A DNA stretch of 64,000 nucleotides. Source: JACPDH01 sp041671505 (GTDB taxonomy: Bacteria > Acidobacteriota > Thermoanaerobaculia > Gp7-AA8). Positions 27,432 to 37,311 of this stretch are shown one piece after another. Under the pieces are notes generated by a model, which saw nothing but the letters and a program-made list of their open reading frames with translations, did not search any database and was not told the DNA's origin. The position numbers and the translations under genes are program-made. Position 1 is the first letter of the stretch. Each line of letters begins with the position of its first letter. Where the stretch lies: positions 1 through 64,000 of the forward strand of contig JBAZBK010000008.1 of NCBI GenBank assembly GCA_041671505.1. Direction: 5' to 3'.

Positions 27432-30104
27432 CTACGGGTAGTAGCCCGCGATCGTCCTCGCCTTGCCCTGCGACGACTTCACGCTGACCTCGCGCCATTT
27501 CCCTCCAGGCTGTACGTCGCCGGGCGGGTAGAAGCCGAGGAGGTACTGCGCGCGCAGCTCGGTGTGGATCGAGTCGTACACCCGCTCCAGGTCGGAGGCC
27601 TTCTCGATGTAGAAGATGTCGCCGCCGGTGTCGGAGGCGAACTTGCCCATCTTGTACTTGGTGTCGATCTCGGTCGATTTGATGCCGATCGCGATGACGT
27701 AGATCGGCACCGCGGTTCTTCGCGCGTATTCGGCCGCCTGCTCGAAGGTGAAGCGTGAGGCGGTGTCCTTCCCGTCGGAGATGACGACGAGCGCCTTCTG
27801 CCCCTTGATGTTCTTGAAGTTGTAGAGCGAATAGACGATGGCGTCGTAGAGTGCGGTCGCCTCCTCGGCGCGAAGGCTGGCGAGCCCTCCGTTGAGCGCC
27901 GAGAGCGAGTCGGTCCACTTCTGGATCACCGCCGTCTGCGAATCGAAGCCCAGCAGGAACGCCTTGTCGCCCGGGCGCAGGACGTTGCGGAAGAACTGGA
28001 AACCCGCGCGCTGCGCCTCAGTCAGTCGCGGGCGCATCGAGCCCGACGTGTCGAATGCCATTCCGATCGAGAGCGGCAGGTCCTTCTGGTACTCGAACTT
28101 CGCGATCTCGATCGGTTTCTTCTCGTCGAACACCTGGAAGTCGGACTGCTTCAGCTCCGTGAGGTGCCTCCCTTTGGCGTCGATGACGGAGGTCGGCAGC
28201 TCGACGAGCAGAACCTGGATGTTCTGCATGAAGTCGGGAGTGTTGATGAAGACGAGATCCTCGGCGGGCGCAGTCGCCGTGTCGTCTTTGAGGTAGGCGA
28301 CCGCGCGAATGTAGCCGATCGCCTTGTTCTTCGGGATGTTGATCGTCGCGACGAACGGCGGGGTGTAGAGCGTCGACATGCGCGTCTCGTTGAAGAAGAG
28401 CTCGACGCGGTCGAGCTCCTTGCCCTGCGGGACGTTCGCCTCCATCGTCACGCGCAGGGGGCCGCTTACGCTGAGGGCGACGCGCGGCGAGGCGATGCGC
28501 ACGCGAAACGGGTCCGTTCCGACGTTCAGCGTCAGGTCGTCGCCCGCGACGACTTTGCCTTTCTCGTCGAGGCCGACGGCGCGGACGTTGCGCGTGCGGG
28601 GCACGTCACCGAAATCGAGGTCGAGGCGGTACGGCGGCGTCCGCTTCGACATCACTTTCTTGCCGTCGAGGTAGAACTCGACGACTTTGATCTTTTCGCC
28701 GGTGATCATGACCTCGATCTGCTGGAGACCCGTCAGGATGTCGTTCGCGAGCGGCACGACCTTGAGCTGCGACTCGCCGAGGCGGATCTCCGCCTGCATC
28801 CGGTCGATCGTTCCCTCAGCTTCCGCCTTCGCCTCGCGGCGCTCGGAGGACTCCTGCACGAACGGCACCTCGAGCGCCTTCTCGACGACGGCCTGCGCGT
28901 TGGAGTTGACGTCGATGACCTTGAACCGCGCCACGTAGGTGTTAGGGCGGAGATAGCGCTCGATGATGACGGGGATCGCCTCCGGGCTTCCGTCGACGGG
29001 ATAGTCGTAGCGGTAGCGGAAGGTCTCGAACATCTTCCCTTCCTTGAGGATCTCGCCGATCACGTCGACGTTGTAGTAGGACATCCCCTCGAGATTCTTC
29101 GGCGTGAGCTCCGAGCGCTTGAGCTGGAGCGTCATCTCGGCCGCGGTGCGGGCGCCCCGCTTGCCGGGGAAGCGGATGCCGAGCTCGGCGGAGAGCTTCG
29201 GCGCCGCGGCGTCGGGGATGACGATCCGCTCGAAGATCTTCGCGACCCCTTCCTGGTCCACCTTCGGGGCGTTGAAGGCCTTCGTGATCTGCATCTTGTT
29301 GTACTCGGACTTCGCGACCGCCTCCATGAAGATCTCGGAGTTGAGGCAGATCATGATCTTCGGAATCATCCGGACGCCGTTGACCACCTCGCCGTAGAAG
29401 ACCGCCTCGTAGCCAGACTGCTGCCCGTCGGGCGAGAGGAGCTTCGATCGCGACTCGCGCTCGTCGCGCGTCCCGATCGGGCTGTAGAGGATGTAGTCGC
29501 TCGCTCCGTACGACGGGAAGTAGAAGACGAACATCGCGCGCTCGCCGTAGCCGGGGAGGTAGCCGTATAGCCAGATCTGGGTCGGCGCGATGTACCGCTC
29601 GCACTGGAAGTCGATGATCTCGTCGGGCTCTCCGTTGATCAGCAGGAAGCGGGCGCGTTCGGAGGCCAGGTACTTGAACTTCGCCTTGGCGATCTCGATG
29701 CGCCGCTCGTAGTCTTCTTCATACTCGTTGTACGTGGTCTTGGGGTCGGGATCGCGGCGGAGCCAGAACTCCTCGATGAAGACGTCGCGCTGCGCGTCCG
29801 ATTCGAGAATGAGGAAGGCGTTCTGCTCGTCGGGCATGATGATCGGCTCGACTTTGTCGAGAAAGTCGCGGTACTTCTCGGGGAGCTGGCGAATTGCTTC
29901 CTTGCGCTCGCGGCGGGAGAGCTTGCGCATCCCCGGATCCTGGGTCGGGTTCTTCGCGGGTTGCGACGCCTCGGTTTTCGCGGGCTTCGAGGCTTCGGTC
30001 TTCGCCGGCTCGGGCGCTTTCGAGGGCGCGGGATTGTTGTCCTGCGCCGTGGCGTTCAGGCTGCAGAGCGCGACGAGCGCGACGATGGCGGCGGTTCGAG
30101 TCAT
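27432..30104 (-). CDS. Exported GWxTD-like plus VWFA (Acidobacteria-type) protein
   Basis: An 890-residue exported protein. Signal peptide 'AAIVALVALCSLNATAQ'; a low-complexity segment with repeated Pro-Ala-Lys-Thr-Glu; a GWxTD-like domain (about 60-260: 'FIEEFWLRRDPDPKTTYNEY' and 'FLLINGEPDEIIDF'), in which the GWxTD motif itself is degenerate; a beta-rich middle; and a C-terminal VWFA domain of the acidobacterial family (about 640-885) with MIDAS 'FDTSGSM' and 'VVISDGKDT'. It is likely a surface or periplasmic metal-dependent adhesion or scaffold protein. The family is a strong phylum marker; function is unknown. Confidence 0.9.
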   Translation of the reverse strand: MTRTAAIVALVALCSLNATAQDNNPAPSKAPEPAKTEASKPAKTEASQPAKNPTQDPGMRKLSRRERKEAIRQLPEKYRDFLDKVEPIIMPDEQNAFLILESDAQRDVFIEEFWLRRDPDPKTTYNEYEEDYERRIEIAKAKFKYLASERARFLLINGEPDEIIDFQCERYIAPTQIWLYGYLPGYGERAMFVFYFPSYGASDYILYSPIGTRDERESRSKLLSPDGQQSGYEAVFYGEVVNGVRMIPKIMICLNSEIFMEAVAKSEYNKMQITKAFNAPKVDQEGVAKIFERIVIPDAAAPKLSAELGIRFPGKRGARTAAEMTLQLKRSELTPKNLEGMSYYNVDVIGEILKEGKMFETFRYRYDYPVDGSPEAIPVIIERYLRPNTYVARFKVIDVNSNAQAVVEKALEVPFVQESSERREAKAEAEGTIDRMQAEIRLGESQLKVVPLANDILTGLQQIEVMITGEKIKVVEFYLDGKKVMSKRTPPYRLDLDFGDVPRTRNVRAVGLDEKGKVVAGDDLTLNVGTDPFRVRIASPRVALSVSGPLRVTMEANVPQGKELDRVELFFNETRMSTLYTPPFVATINIPKNKAIGYIRAVAYLKDDTATAPAEDLVFINTPDFMQNIQVLLVELPTSVIDAKGRHLTELKQSDFQVFDEKKPIEIAKFEYQKDLPLSIGMAFDTSGSMRPRLTEAQRAGFQFFRNVLRPGDKAFLLGFDSQTAVIQKWTDSLSALNGGLASLRAEEATALYDAIVYSLYNFKNIKGQKALVVISDGKDTASRFTFEQAAEYARRTAVPIYVIAIGIKSTEIDTKYKMGKFASDTGGDIFYIEKASDLERVYDSIHTELRAQYLLGFYPPGDVQPGGKWREVSVKSSQGKARTIAGYYP

Positions 30105-30129
30105 CAGGCACCTCGCGCGGTCAACTTCG

Positions 30130-31326
30130 ATGAGTCGAGTCTATCTGGACAACAACGCTTCCGCACCGCCGTTTCCCGGCGTGATCGAGGCGACTGCGCG
30201 CGCGATGCGGGAGCTGTCGGGCAACGCTTCGAGCGTGCACGAAGAAGGGCGGCGCGCGCGCCGTGTCCTCGAAGAGTCGCGTGAGACGATCGCATCGTTC
30301 CTCGGCGCCGCCTCGCGCGAGCTCTTCTTCACGAGTGGCGGTTCTGAATCGAATAACACAGCTATCCGCGGCGTAGCGTTTCGAACGCGTGAACGTTGCC
30401 ACGTCGTCGTCTCCGCGATCGAGCATCCTTCGGTGCTGGCGACCGCTGAAGCGCTTCGCGCCGAGGGGTGCGAGGTGAGCGTCGTCGGATGCGATGCGTC
30501 GGGCGTCGTCGATCCGGCTGCGGTCGAGGCCGTCATCGGTTCGTCGACCGCGATCGTCGCCGTGATGCTCGCGAACAACGAGACCGGGGTGATCCAGCCG
30601 GTCGCCGCGATCGCGGAGATCTGCCGGCGCCGCGGCGTACATTTTCACCTTGATGCGTCGCAGGCGGCGGGGAGGATTCCTCTCGACGTCGCCGCGCTCG
30701 GCGCAGACAGCGTCGCGATCTCCGCGCACAAGATGCACGGCCCGAAGGGAATCGGCGCGCTCTTCCTGCGTCGGGGCATCGAGCTCGTGCCGCTCGTGAC
30801 CGGTGGGGCACAGGAGCGGCGCCGCCGGGCAGGAACCGAGAGCGTTCCCCTCGCCGCGGGCTTCGCGGCGGCAGTCGAAGCGCTCACGGCCGACGTGGCA
30901 GGGGAGTCGCGGATGGCAGAGCTGCGCGACCGGATCGAGTCGGGAGTTTTCGCTCTGCTTCCGTCGGCGCGCGTCCAGGGCTCCGGGGCGAGGCGGCTCC
31001 CGAACACGTCGAGCCTCTGCCTGCCGGGCCACGACGCCGAGGGGGTGGTCATCGGTCTCGATCTCGCGGGCGTCGCGGTGTCGACCGGTTCCGCCTGTTC
31101 CTCGGGGCGCATCGCGCCGAGCCATGTATTGCTCGCGATGGGGCTTTCGGAGGAAGATGCTCGGAGCTCGATCCGGATCTCGCTCGGCCGGATGACGACG
31201 TCGGAAGATGCTCGTCAGGCGGTCGACGCGATCGGGATCGTCTTACCCCGAAATCGGAAGGAACCCACGGCTACGTCTGTTGCGAGAGCGACCGTCGGAT
31301 CCGACGGGTCCGGACACACGAGATGA
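30130..31326 (+). CDS. Cysteine desulfurase (NifS/IscS type)
   Basis: A 398-residue PLP enzyme that takes sulfur from cysteine for Fe-S clusters or thio-modifications. It begins 'VYLDNNASAPP'. Motifs: 'FTSGGSESNNTAI' (cofactor phosphate), 'HFHLDASQAAGRI', the PLP lysine in 'AISAHKMHGPKG' (about 206) and the catalytic Cys in 'STGSACSSGRIAPSHVLLAM' (about 326), which is the group I active-site loop. The last 35 residues after 'ISLGRMTTSEDARQAVDAI' look like an added tail. The stop codon overlaps the next ATG (ATGA). No iscU or nifU is adjacent. Confidence 0.93.
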   Translation: MSRVYLDNNASAPPFPGVIEATARAMRELSGNASSVHEEGRRARRVLEESRETIASFLGAASRELFFTSGGSESNNTAIRGVAFRTRERCHVVVSAIEHPSVLATAEALRAEGCEVSVVGCDASGVVDPAAVEAVIGSSTAIVAVMLANNETGVIQPVAAIAEICRRRGVHFHLDASQAAGRIPLDVAALGADSVAISAHKMHGPKGIGALFLRRGIELVPLVTGGAQERRRRAGTESVPLAAGFAAAVEALTADVAGESRMAELRDRIESGVFALLPSARVQGSGARRLPNTSSLCLPGHDAEGVVIGLDLAGVAVSTGSACSSGRIAPSHVLLAMGLSEEDARSSIRISLGRMTTSEDARQAVDAIGIVLPRNRKEPTATSVARATVGSDGSGHTR

Positions 31327-32501
31327 TCGAGCAGCAGATCGAAGACAGTTTCGACGATACCCAGACGAGGAGGCGCAAGAAGCCGATCCTCGAAGGGGAT
31401 CTCGGTGCAATCCAGCTGCCCGACCTGCTCTCCTTCATTGCGATGATCCGCGCCACCGGGAAGCTGATCATCAAGCTTCAGGAGCTCGAGAAGACCGTCT
31501 ACTGGAAGGATGGCGAGATCGTCTTCGCCTCCTCGAACTCCCCTGACGAGACCCTCGGCCGCTTTCTCCTGAACCAGGGGAAGATCACCCAGCAGCAGTA
31601 CGAGGAGTCAAAGGCGCGCCTGCAGCCGGGAATGCGTCACGGAAAGCTCCTCGTGCAGATGGCCTACATCTCGCCGAAGGATCTCTGGTGGGGCGTCAAG
31701 AACCAGGTGACCGAGATCCTCTACGGTCTCTTCACCTGGAAGGCGGGGTCGTTCCACTTCTTCGAATCGATGATCGACTTCCAGGAGAAGATCACGCTGT
31801 CGCTCTCGACGACGAGCCTGATCATGGAAGGGATCCGCCGCATGGACGAGAGCGCGCGGATCAAGGAGAAGATCAAGAGCCCCGAGATGACCTTCGACCG
31901 GGTGGCGGGCGCCGACCCGGCGAAGGAAGACCTCGACCTGACGCACGAAGAGCTCCGGATCTGGGATCAGATCAACGGGCAGCGAACGATTCGCGAGCTT
32001 GCCGGGCTTTCGGACATGACCGAGTTCGAAGTCTCGCGCACGATGTTCCAGCTCATCACCGCGCGAATGATCGAAGAGGTCACGCGCGAGAAGACCTACC
32101 GTCCCGTCTTCCTCGACGTCGAGGACTCGCCGGAGCTCCTCAAGGTCATCTCGACCTACAACGGAATGTTCGAGTACCTGTATCGCGCGCTCGACCGGTC
32201 GATCGGGGAGGAGAGCGCCCGCGAGATTTTCATGGCGACGCTGCAGAGCACGAACGAGAACGAGCTCTGGAACGGCGTCTTCTTCGACCAGTACGGCCGC
32301 TTCGACGAGAACATGCTGATCGCGAACATCTCGGAGCTGCCGTTCGAGCAGCGCAAGAACGTTCTCGACGAGGGGCTGAACACGCTCCTGTCGATCCAAC
32401 TCTTCGAGGTCTCCCAGCACCTCGACGCGAAGGGAAAGGTCGAAGTCTTCCGCTTCATCTCGGACCAGAAGTCGCAGCTGGAAGCGGCACTCGCGGGCTG
32501 A
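31323..32501 (+). CDS. DUF4388 (PATAN) domain protein
   Basis: A 392-residue cytoplasmic protein starting 'MIEQQIEDSFDDTQ'. The N-terminal DUF4388/PATAN domain contains 'LEGDLGAIQLPDLLSFIAMI' (about 25-44) and 'GKITQQQYEESKARL', and is usual in regulators of gliding, pili and two-component systems. The remainder is mostly helical with 'GQRTIRELAGLSDMTEFEVS' (about 220), a winged-helix-like segment. The ATG overlaps the desulfurase stop codon, so the two are co-translated; the functional connection is not obvious. Confidence 0.88.
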   Translation: MIEQQIEDSFDDTQTRRRKKPILEGDLGAIQLPDLLSFIAMIRATGKLIIKLQELEKTVYWKDGEIVFASSNSPDETLGRFLLNQGKITQQQYEESKARLQPGMRHGKLLVQMAYISPKDLWWGVKNQVTEILYGLFTWKAGSFHFFESMIDFQEKITLSLSTTSLIMEGIRRMDESARIKEKIKSPEMTFDRVAGADPAKEDLDLTHEELRIWDQINGQRTIRELAGLSDMTEFEVSRTMFQLITARMIEEVTREKTYRPVFLDVEDSPELLKVISTYNGMFEYLYRALDRSIGEESAREIFMATLQSTNENELWNGVFFDQYGRFDENMLIANISELPFEQRKNVLDEGLNTLLSIQLFEVSQHLDAKGKVEVFRFISDQKSQLEAALAG

Positions 32502-32508
32502 GGCCCGC

Positions 32509-32662
32509 GAATTTAGAATTTAGAATTGAGAATTGAGAGATGGCGGCCGCACACCATCTTCTCGAGGCTTGATTCACCGTTCCGTGCCGGCTGTCCGATT
32601 CGCCCGCCCTGATGCCCCCGCGATCTCTCAATTCTCAATTCTCAATTCTCAATTCTCAATTC
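32509..32662. repeat. Palindromic element with GAATTGA heptamer arms
   Basis: Left arm (32509-32540): GAATTTA, GAATTTA, GAATTGA, GAATTGA, GAGATGG. Right arm (32622-32662), reverse complement: five GAATTGA, then GAGATCG. The closing heptamer GAGATnn is shared with the element at 19909-20016. Interior about 82 bp, unique. It lies between co-directional DUF4388 and lgt genes. Confidence 0.88.
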
Positions 32663-32704
32663 GGCTTTCACCCCCCACGCCACATCTGCTAACTTGCCAG
32701 CCGC

Positions 32705-33496
32705 ATGTATCCCACCCTCCTGAAGTTCGGAAATTTCGAGATCACGACGTTCGGCTTCATGATGTTCCTCGGCTTCATGATCGGGGGGCTCGTGCTGGGG
32801 CGGCAATTCCGCCGAGCCGGACTCGGTGACGAGCTCGCGTCGTCGGTCGTGCTCGCGGCCGCCGTCGGCGGGATCGTCGGCGCGAAGGTCTACTACGCGA
32901 TCCTCTTCCGATCGCTCGACGCACTCTGGAGCCGCGGAGGCCTCGTCTGGTACGGAGGTTTCATCGGCGGCTTCCTCGCGGTGACCTGGGTCGTGCACAG
33001 GGCTCGCGTCAGCTGGCTCCGTGTTGCCGACGCCGTCGCACCCGCACTCGCGCTTGGCTACTGCCTCGGCCGGATCGGCTGCTTCCTCGTCGGAGACGAC
33101 TACGGGCGCCCGACCGACAGCTGGCTCGGCATCGCATTCCCGAAGGGTCTGCCGCCGACTACCGCCGACAGCCTTCGCGGATTCGGTGTCGCGGTCGATC
33201 CCGCACTGCCCGGCGAGACGCTACTTAGGGTGCATCCGACGCAACTCTATGAGGCCGGCGCTTCGCTGATCTTCTTCGGGATCCTGCTCTGGGTCGCTTC
33301 GCGCTGGAAAGTTCCCGGCCGCGTGTTCGGGCTCTTCATGATTCTCGCCGGCGTCGAGCGCTTTCTCGTCGAGATCCTTCGCGCGAAGGACGACCGCTTC
33401 TTCGGTCCGCTGACCGTCGCGCAGGTCATCAGCGTCGTGCTCGTGCTGGGCGGCGCGTGGGTGATGTCGTTGAAAGCGGAGGCGCGCGACGCGTGA
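32705..33496 (+). CDS. lgt: Prolipoprotein diacylglyceryl transferase
   Basis: A 263-residue inner-membrane enzyme with seven TM segments; it transfers diacylglycerol to the lipobox cysteine. The signature is 'LGRIGCFLVGDDYGRPTDSW' (about 120-139), where the usual Asn after the second Gly is Cys, as in the 'GCF' subtype. The C-terminal 'RVHPTQLYEAG' is also diagnostic. TAACTT lies 9 nt before the ATG and no Shine-Dalgarno is visible, so the transcript may be leaderless. Stop overlaps the next start (GTGA). Confidence 0.96.
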   Translation: MYPTLLKFGNFEITTFGFMMFLGFMIGGLVLGRQFRRAGLGDELASSVVLAAAVGGIVGAKVYYAILFRSLDALWSRGGLVWYGGFIGGFLAVTWVVHRARVSWLRVADAVAPALALGYCLGRIGCFLVGDDYGRPTDSWLGIAFPKGLPPTTADSLRGFGVAVDPALPGETLLRVHPTQLYEAGASLIFFGILLWVASRWKVPGRVFGLFMILAGVERFLVEILRAKDDRFFGPLTVAQVISVVLVLGGAWVMSLKAEARDA

Positions 33497-34665
33497 GCCG
33501 ATTCACGTTCGTGACCGCGGGTGAGTCGCACGGTCCGTCGCTGACGGTGATCGTCAGCGGCATGCCGGCCGGCCTCCGGCTCGACCGCACGCGAATGAAC
33601 CGCGAGCTCGAGCGCCGGCAGCTCGGTTACGGCCGCGGCGGCAGGATGAAGATCGAGAAGGACGAGATCGTCGTGACTGCCGGCGTTCGCGGCGGCGAGA
33701 CGCTCGGCTCCCCGGTCTCGATCTCCATTGTCAACGCGGACCACGAAAGCTGGAAGGGCGCGATGGGGGTGTGGGAGCTCGATCCCGACGACGCCGAAGC
33801 GCGACGGCTCCGCTCGCCCAGGCCGGGGCACGTCGACCTCGTCGGCGGGATCAAGTACGACCGCCGCGACATGCGCGACATCCTCGAGCGCGCGTCGGCG
33901 CGCGAGACGGCGGCGCGCGTCGCGGCAGGCGCCCTTGCGAAGGAGCTGCTCCTCGCCTTCGGTATCGAGGTCCGCTCCTGCGTCGTGAGCGTCGGCGCCG
34001 CCGGCGATCCGCAGCGCCCGGTGTCGTGGAAAGAGATGACCGCGATCGACGATGCGTCGCCGTTCCGCACGGTCGACGCCGCGACGGAGGCGGCGATGAC
34101 CGCGGAAGTCGATCGCGCTCGCACGCTGGGGGAGACGCTCGGCGGTTCGATCGTCGTCGTCGCGCACGGCCTGCCGGTCGGGCTCGGCAGCCACGTGCAG
34201 TGGGACACGAAGCTCGACGGCCGGATCGCCCAGGCGGTCATGTCGGTGCACGCGGTGAAAGGGGTCGCGATCGGCGACGGAATCTCGGGAGTGTCGCGCC
34301 CGGGCTCCGAAGTCCACGACGCGATCTATTTCGAGAAGGACGCGGGATGGAGCCGCACGACGAATCGTGCGGGCGGGCTCGAAGGAGGCGTGACGAACGG
34401 GCAGGATCTCGTCGTCCGCGCCTTCATGAAGCCGATCTCGACTCTGCGCAAGGGGCTGCCGTCGGTCGACGTCGACACGCGCGAGCCGGAGCGCTCGCAG
34501 TGGGAGCGGAGCGACATCACGGCGGTGCCGGCGTGCGGCGTCGTCTGCGAGTCGATGCTCGCGATCGCGCTCGCCGACGCAATGCGCGAGAAGTTCGGCG
34601 GCGATTCGCTTGGGGAGATGACGCGAAACTTCCGCGCGTACGTCGACGCGGCACGCGCGTACTGA
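33493..34665 (+). CDS. aroC: Chorismate synthase
   Basis: A 390-residue FMN-dependent enzyme that makes chorismate, the last shared step of aromatic amino-acid synthesis. It starts 'RFTFVTAGESHGPSLTVIV' (signature 1). Further signatures: 'RRQLGYGRGGRMKIEKDEI' (about 36-54) and 'RPGHVDLVGGIKY' (about 109-121). 'RTTNRAGGLEGGVTNGQDLV' around residue 300 is the third. GTG at 33493 overlaps the lgt stop codon. Length is normal for the longer bacterial class (360-400). Confidence 0.97.
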   Translation: MSRFTFVTAGESHGPSLTVIVSGMPAGLRLDRTRMNRELERRQLGYGRGGRMKIEKDEIVVTAGVRGGETLGSPVSISIVNADHESWKGAMGVWELDPDDAEARRLRSPRPGHVDLVGGIKYDRRDMRDILERASARETAARVAAGALAKELLLAFGIEVRSCVVSVGAAGDPQRPVSWKEMTAIDDASPFRTVDAATEAAMTAEVDRARTLGETLGGSIVVVAHGLPVGLGSHVQWDTKLDGRIAQAVMSVHAVKGVAIGDGISGVSRPGSEVHDAIYFEKDAGWSRTTNRAGGLEGGVTNGQDLVVRAFMKPISTLRKGLPSVDVDTREPERSQWERSDITAVPACGVVCESMLAIALADAMREKFGGDSLGEMTRNFRAYVDAARAY

Positions 34666-34677
34666 TTCGTGCCAGCC

Positions 34678-35871
34678 ATGAACAAGAAGGAACTGCGGTA
34701 TCTCTTTCCCGTCACGAAGAACTGCGTCTACTTCAACCATGCGGCGGTATCGCCGCTCGCGCGGCATTCGTACGAGGCGATGGAAGACCTCGCGCGCGAT
34801 CAGCGTGACTGGGGCGCGGTTCACTGGCGCGCGTGGCTCGGGCACTACAAGCGGCTGCGCGAGGACGCGGCTCGACTTCTCAACGCGACCCCGGGCGAGA
34901 TCGCGATCCTGAAGAACACCTCGGAGGGGATCTCGTTCGTCGCCGAAGGGCTCGACTGGAGCGCGGGCGAAAACGTCGTCACGACCGACATGGAGTTCCC
35001 GTCGAACTTCGTTGCCTGGAAGCGGCTCGAACGGCGGGGCATCGAATGCCGGCAGATCGCGAACCGCGACGGACGGTACGACGTCTCCGACGTGGAGGCG
35101 ATGATTGACGGGAAGACCCGCGTCGTCGCGATCTCGTCGGTCTCGTTCCACAACGGTTTCCGTCCCGACCTCGAGGCGATCGGCGAGCTCTGCGCCGCGA
35201 GCGGGGTCCTTCTCTCGGTCGACGCGATCCAGAGCCTCGGCGCGCTCGCGATGGACGTGAAGAAGTGCCGGATCTCGTTCCTCTCCGCCGACGGTCACAA
35301 GTGGATGATGGGTCCCGAAGGGCTGGCGATCTTCTACGCGTCGGCGGAAGCGAGGGAGCGACTCACACCGCTCGAGTCGGGGTGGATGAGCATCGCGCGC
35401 AACGCGACGAGCGTCGGGAGCACGACGGAGCTGCACCGCGACGCGCGCCGGTTCGAAGCCGGGGCGATCAATACGGCGGGAGTCTGCGGTCTCGACGCGT
35501 CGATCGCGTTCCTCAACAGCATCGGGATCGGGGAGATCGAGACCGAGGTGATCCGGCTGGCGCGGCTGCTGGCGGAGAAGCTCTCCGCGCTCGGTTTCGC
35601 GGTTCGCACGCCGGCGCCGATCTGCTCGGGAATCGTTGCGCTGACGCCTCCGGTCGAGATCGACCTCGTCAGCGTGAGGCAGGCGTTGCGCAGGGGAGCA
35701 TCGGGCGACGCGACGGGCGACCTCACCCCGGTGCAGTTACTGCACGCCTGGCTCGAGCTGAACGGCGTGATCTGCTCGGCCAGGGAAGGGATGCTCCGCT
35801 TTTCGCCGCACTTCTACAATGATGACGCCGAGATCTCGCTGGTGGCCGACCTGCTCGGCACGCTGGTCTGA
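34678..35871 (+). CDS. Aminotransferase class V-fold PLP enzyme
   Basis: A 397-residue PLP enzyme related to isopenicillin-N epimerase and cysteine desulfurases. It contains 'VYFNHAAVSPLARHSYEAM' at the N terminus, 'NTSEGISFVAEGLDW' (phosphate binding), 'LSVDAIQSLGALAMDVKK' and the Schiff-base Lys in 'SADGHKWMMGPEG' (about 205). There is no Cys at the desulfurase active-site loop, which argues against sulfur mobilisation. Start: ATG at 34678; GTG at 34669 would add three residues. It lies 12 bp after aroC in the same series; the substrate is unknown. Confidence 0.88.
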   Translation: MNKKELRYLFPVTKNCVYFNHAAVSPLARHSYEAMEDLARDQRDWGAVHWRAWLGHYKRLREDAARLLNATPGEIAILKNTSEGISFVAEGLDWSAGENVVTTDMEFPSNFVAWKRLERRGIECRQIANRDGRYDVSDVEAMIDGKTRVVAISSVSFHNGFRPDLEAIGELCAASGVLLSVDAIQSLGALAMDVKKCRISFLSADGHKWMMGPEGLAIFYASAEARERLTPLESGWMSIARNATSVGSTTELHRDARRFEAGAINTAGVCGLDASIAFLNSIGIGEIETEVIRLARLLAEKLSALGFAVRTPAPICSGIVALTPPVEIDLVSVRQALRRGASGDATGDLTPVQLLHAWLELNGVICSAREGMLRFSPHFYNDDAEISLVADLLGTLV

Positions 35872-35900
35872 CGGCCGGGCAACGGAAGGGACACCGATCA

Positions 35901-37307
35901 ATGGATCCGATCATCATCGTCGTCGCGTTCATCGCGCTGCTCGCGGGAGCGCTCGGAGGCTGGATTGCTGCGTCGTCGCGCGCGAGAGCTGCGTTAGGCG
36001 AAGCGACGGGCGAGCTTCAGCGGGTGCGCGCCGAGTCGGATGCGGCGCGGCGCGAGCGGGAGCGCGCGGAAGGGGAGCTCGTAGCGCTGCGCGGCCGCCT
36101 CGAGGCCGAGCAGCAGGAGCGAGCGACGTCTAAGGCGAGGCTCGAGGAAGCGGAGAAGAACGTGGGCGAGCTGCGGAAGTTCGTCGACGATTCGCGCGAG
36201 CAGCTCGAAGGCTCGTACGCGAAGCTCTCCCAGGACGCCCTGAAGCAGGCGATCGAACAGCTCGCCGCAGTCGTAAAGCCGCAGTTGGAGGGAGCGCAAA
36301 CGTCGATCGGAACGACGCTCGACGAGAAGGGTAAGGCGATCGAGACGCTGCTCACCCCGGTGCGCGAGATGATCGAGGCGTACCGCAAGCAGATGGAGGA
36401 GAGCGAGGGACAGCGAAACAAGGCGCTCGGAAGCCTCGGGCAGCAGCTGACGAGCCTTCTCGAAGCCAATCAGCAGACCCGGCACGAGACCGCGAAGCTC
36501 GCGTCCGCGCTCAGGAACCCCGCCGTCAGCGGCTCGTGGGGGGAGAACTCGCTCCGGAACTGTGTCGAGCAGGCGGGGATGAGCGACTACTGCGACTTTA
36601 CGACTCAGGAAACCGTGACCTCGGAGGAAGGGAAGAAGCTCCGTCCCGACATGCTGGTCAAGCTGCCGGGAGGCCGCGTGATCGCGGTCGACTCGAAAGC
36701 GCCTCTCGAGTCGTATCTCGAGGCTGCGGCGACGGAGGACGAGTCGCGGCGCAATCAGCTGCTGGCCGATCACGCTTCGAAGATCCGGCGGCACGTCGAC
36801 GCGCTTTCGAGGAAGGAGTACCAGGCGAGCATCGGCGCTTCGCTCGATTTCACGATCCTCTTCGTCGGCGGCGAGCAGTTCCTTTCGGCCGCCCTCGTGA
36901 AGGATTCGACCCTGTTCGAGTACGCAGCCGGGAAGAAGATCTATCTCGCGTCGCCGATGGTCCTTCTGCCGATGCTGCGCGCGGTCGCGGCGAGCTGGCG
37001 TGCCGACAAGGCGGAGCAGAGCGCGAAGGAGTCGCTCGATCTGGGGCTCGAGCTGTGCAAGCGGTTCGCCGTTTTCTTTCAGCACGTCGCGGGTGTCGGG
37101 ACCTCGCTCACGAAGAGCGTCGACGCCTACAACCAGGCGATGCGGTCGGCAAGCGCCAAGCTCATCCCGCAGATCGCGAAGCTGCAGGGAATGGTCGGCG
37201 CGGAGAAGCAGATCGAAGAGCCCGAGCAGATCGACCGGCTGGTCGAGGCTGCTCCCGTCGACGACCCGCGGCTCGCGGCGCTGCGGGATGGCGAGGGCGA
37301 ACCGTAG
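35901..37307 (+). CDS. rmuC: DNA recombination protein RmuC
   Basis: A 468-residue protein. One N-terminal TM helix ('IIVVAFIALLAGALGGWIAA'), a long coiled coil (about 30-185) and the RmuC nuclease-like domain: 'SGSWGENSLRNCVEQAGMSD' (about 211-230), 'RPDMLVKLPGGRVIAVDSKA' (about 248-267) and 'SLDFTILFVGGEQF'. RmuC limits inversions at short inverted repeats in E. coli. This is worth noting in a genome rich in palindromes, and one of those begins five bases after its stop codon. Confidence 0.95.
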   Translation: MDPIIIVVAFIALLAGALGGWIAASSRARAALGEATGELQRVRAESDAARRERERAEGELVALRGRLEAEQQERATSKARLEEAEKNVGELRKFVDDSREQLEGSYAKLSQDALKQAIEQLAAVVKPQLEGAQTSIGTTLDEKGKAIETLLTPVREMIEAYRKQMEESEGQRNKALGSLGQQLTSLLEANQQTRHETAKLASALRNPAVSGSWGENSLRNCVEQAGMSDYCDFTTQETVTSEEGKKLRPDMLVKLPGGRVIAVDSKAPLESYLEAAATEDESRRNQLLADHASKIRRHVDALSRKEYQASIGASLDFTILFVGGEQFLSAALVKDSTLFEYAAGKKIYLASPMVLLPMLRAVAASWRADKAEQSAKESLDLGLELCKRFAVFFQHVAGVGTSLTKSVDAYNQAMRSASAKLIPQIAKLQGMVGAEKQIEEPEQIDRLVEAAPVDDPRLAALRDGEGEP

Positions 37308-37311
37308 GTTG

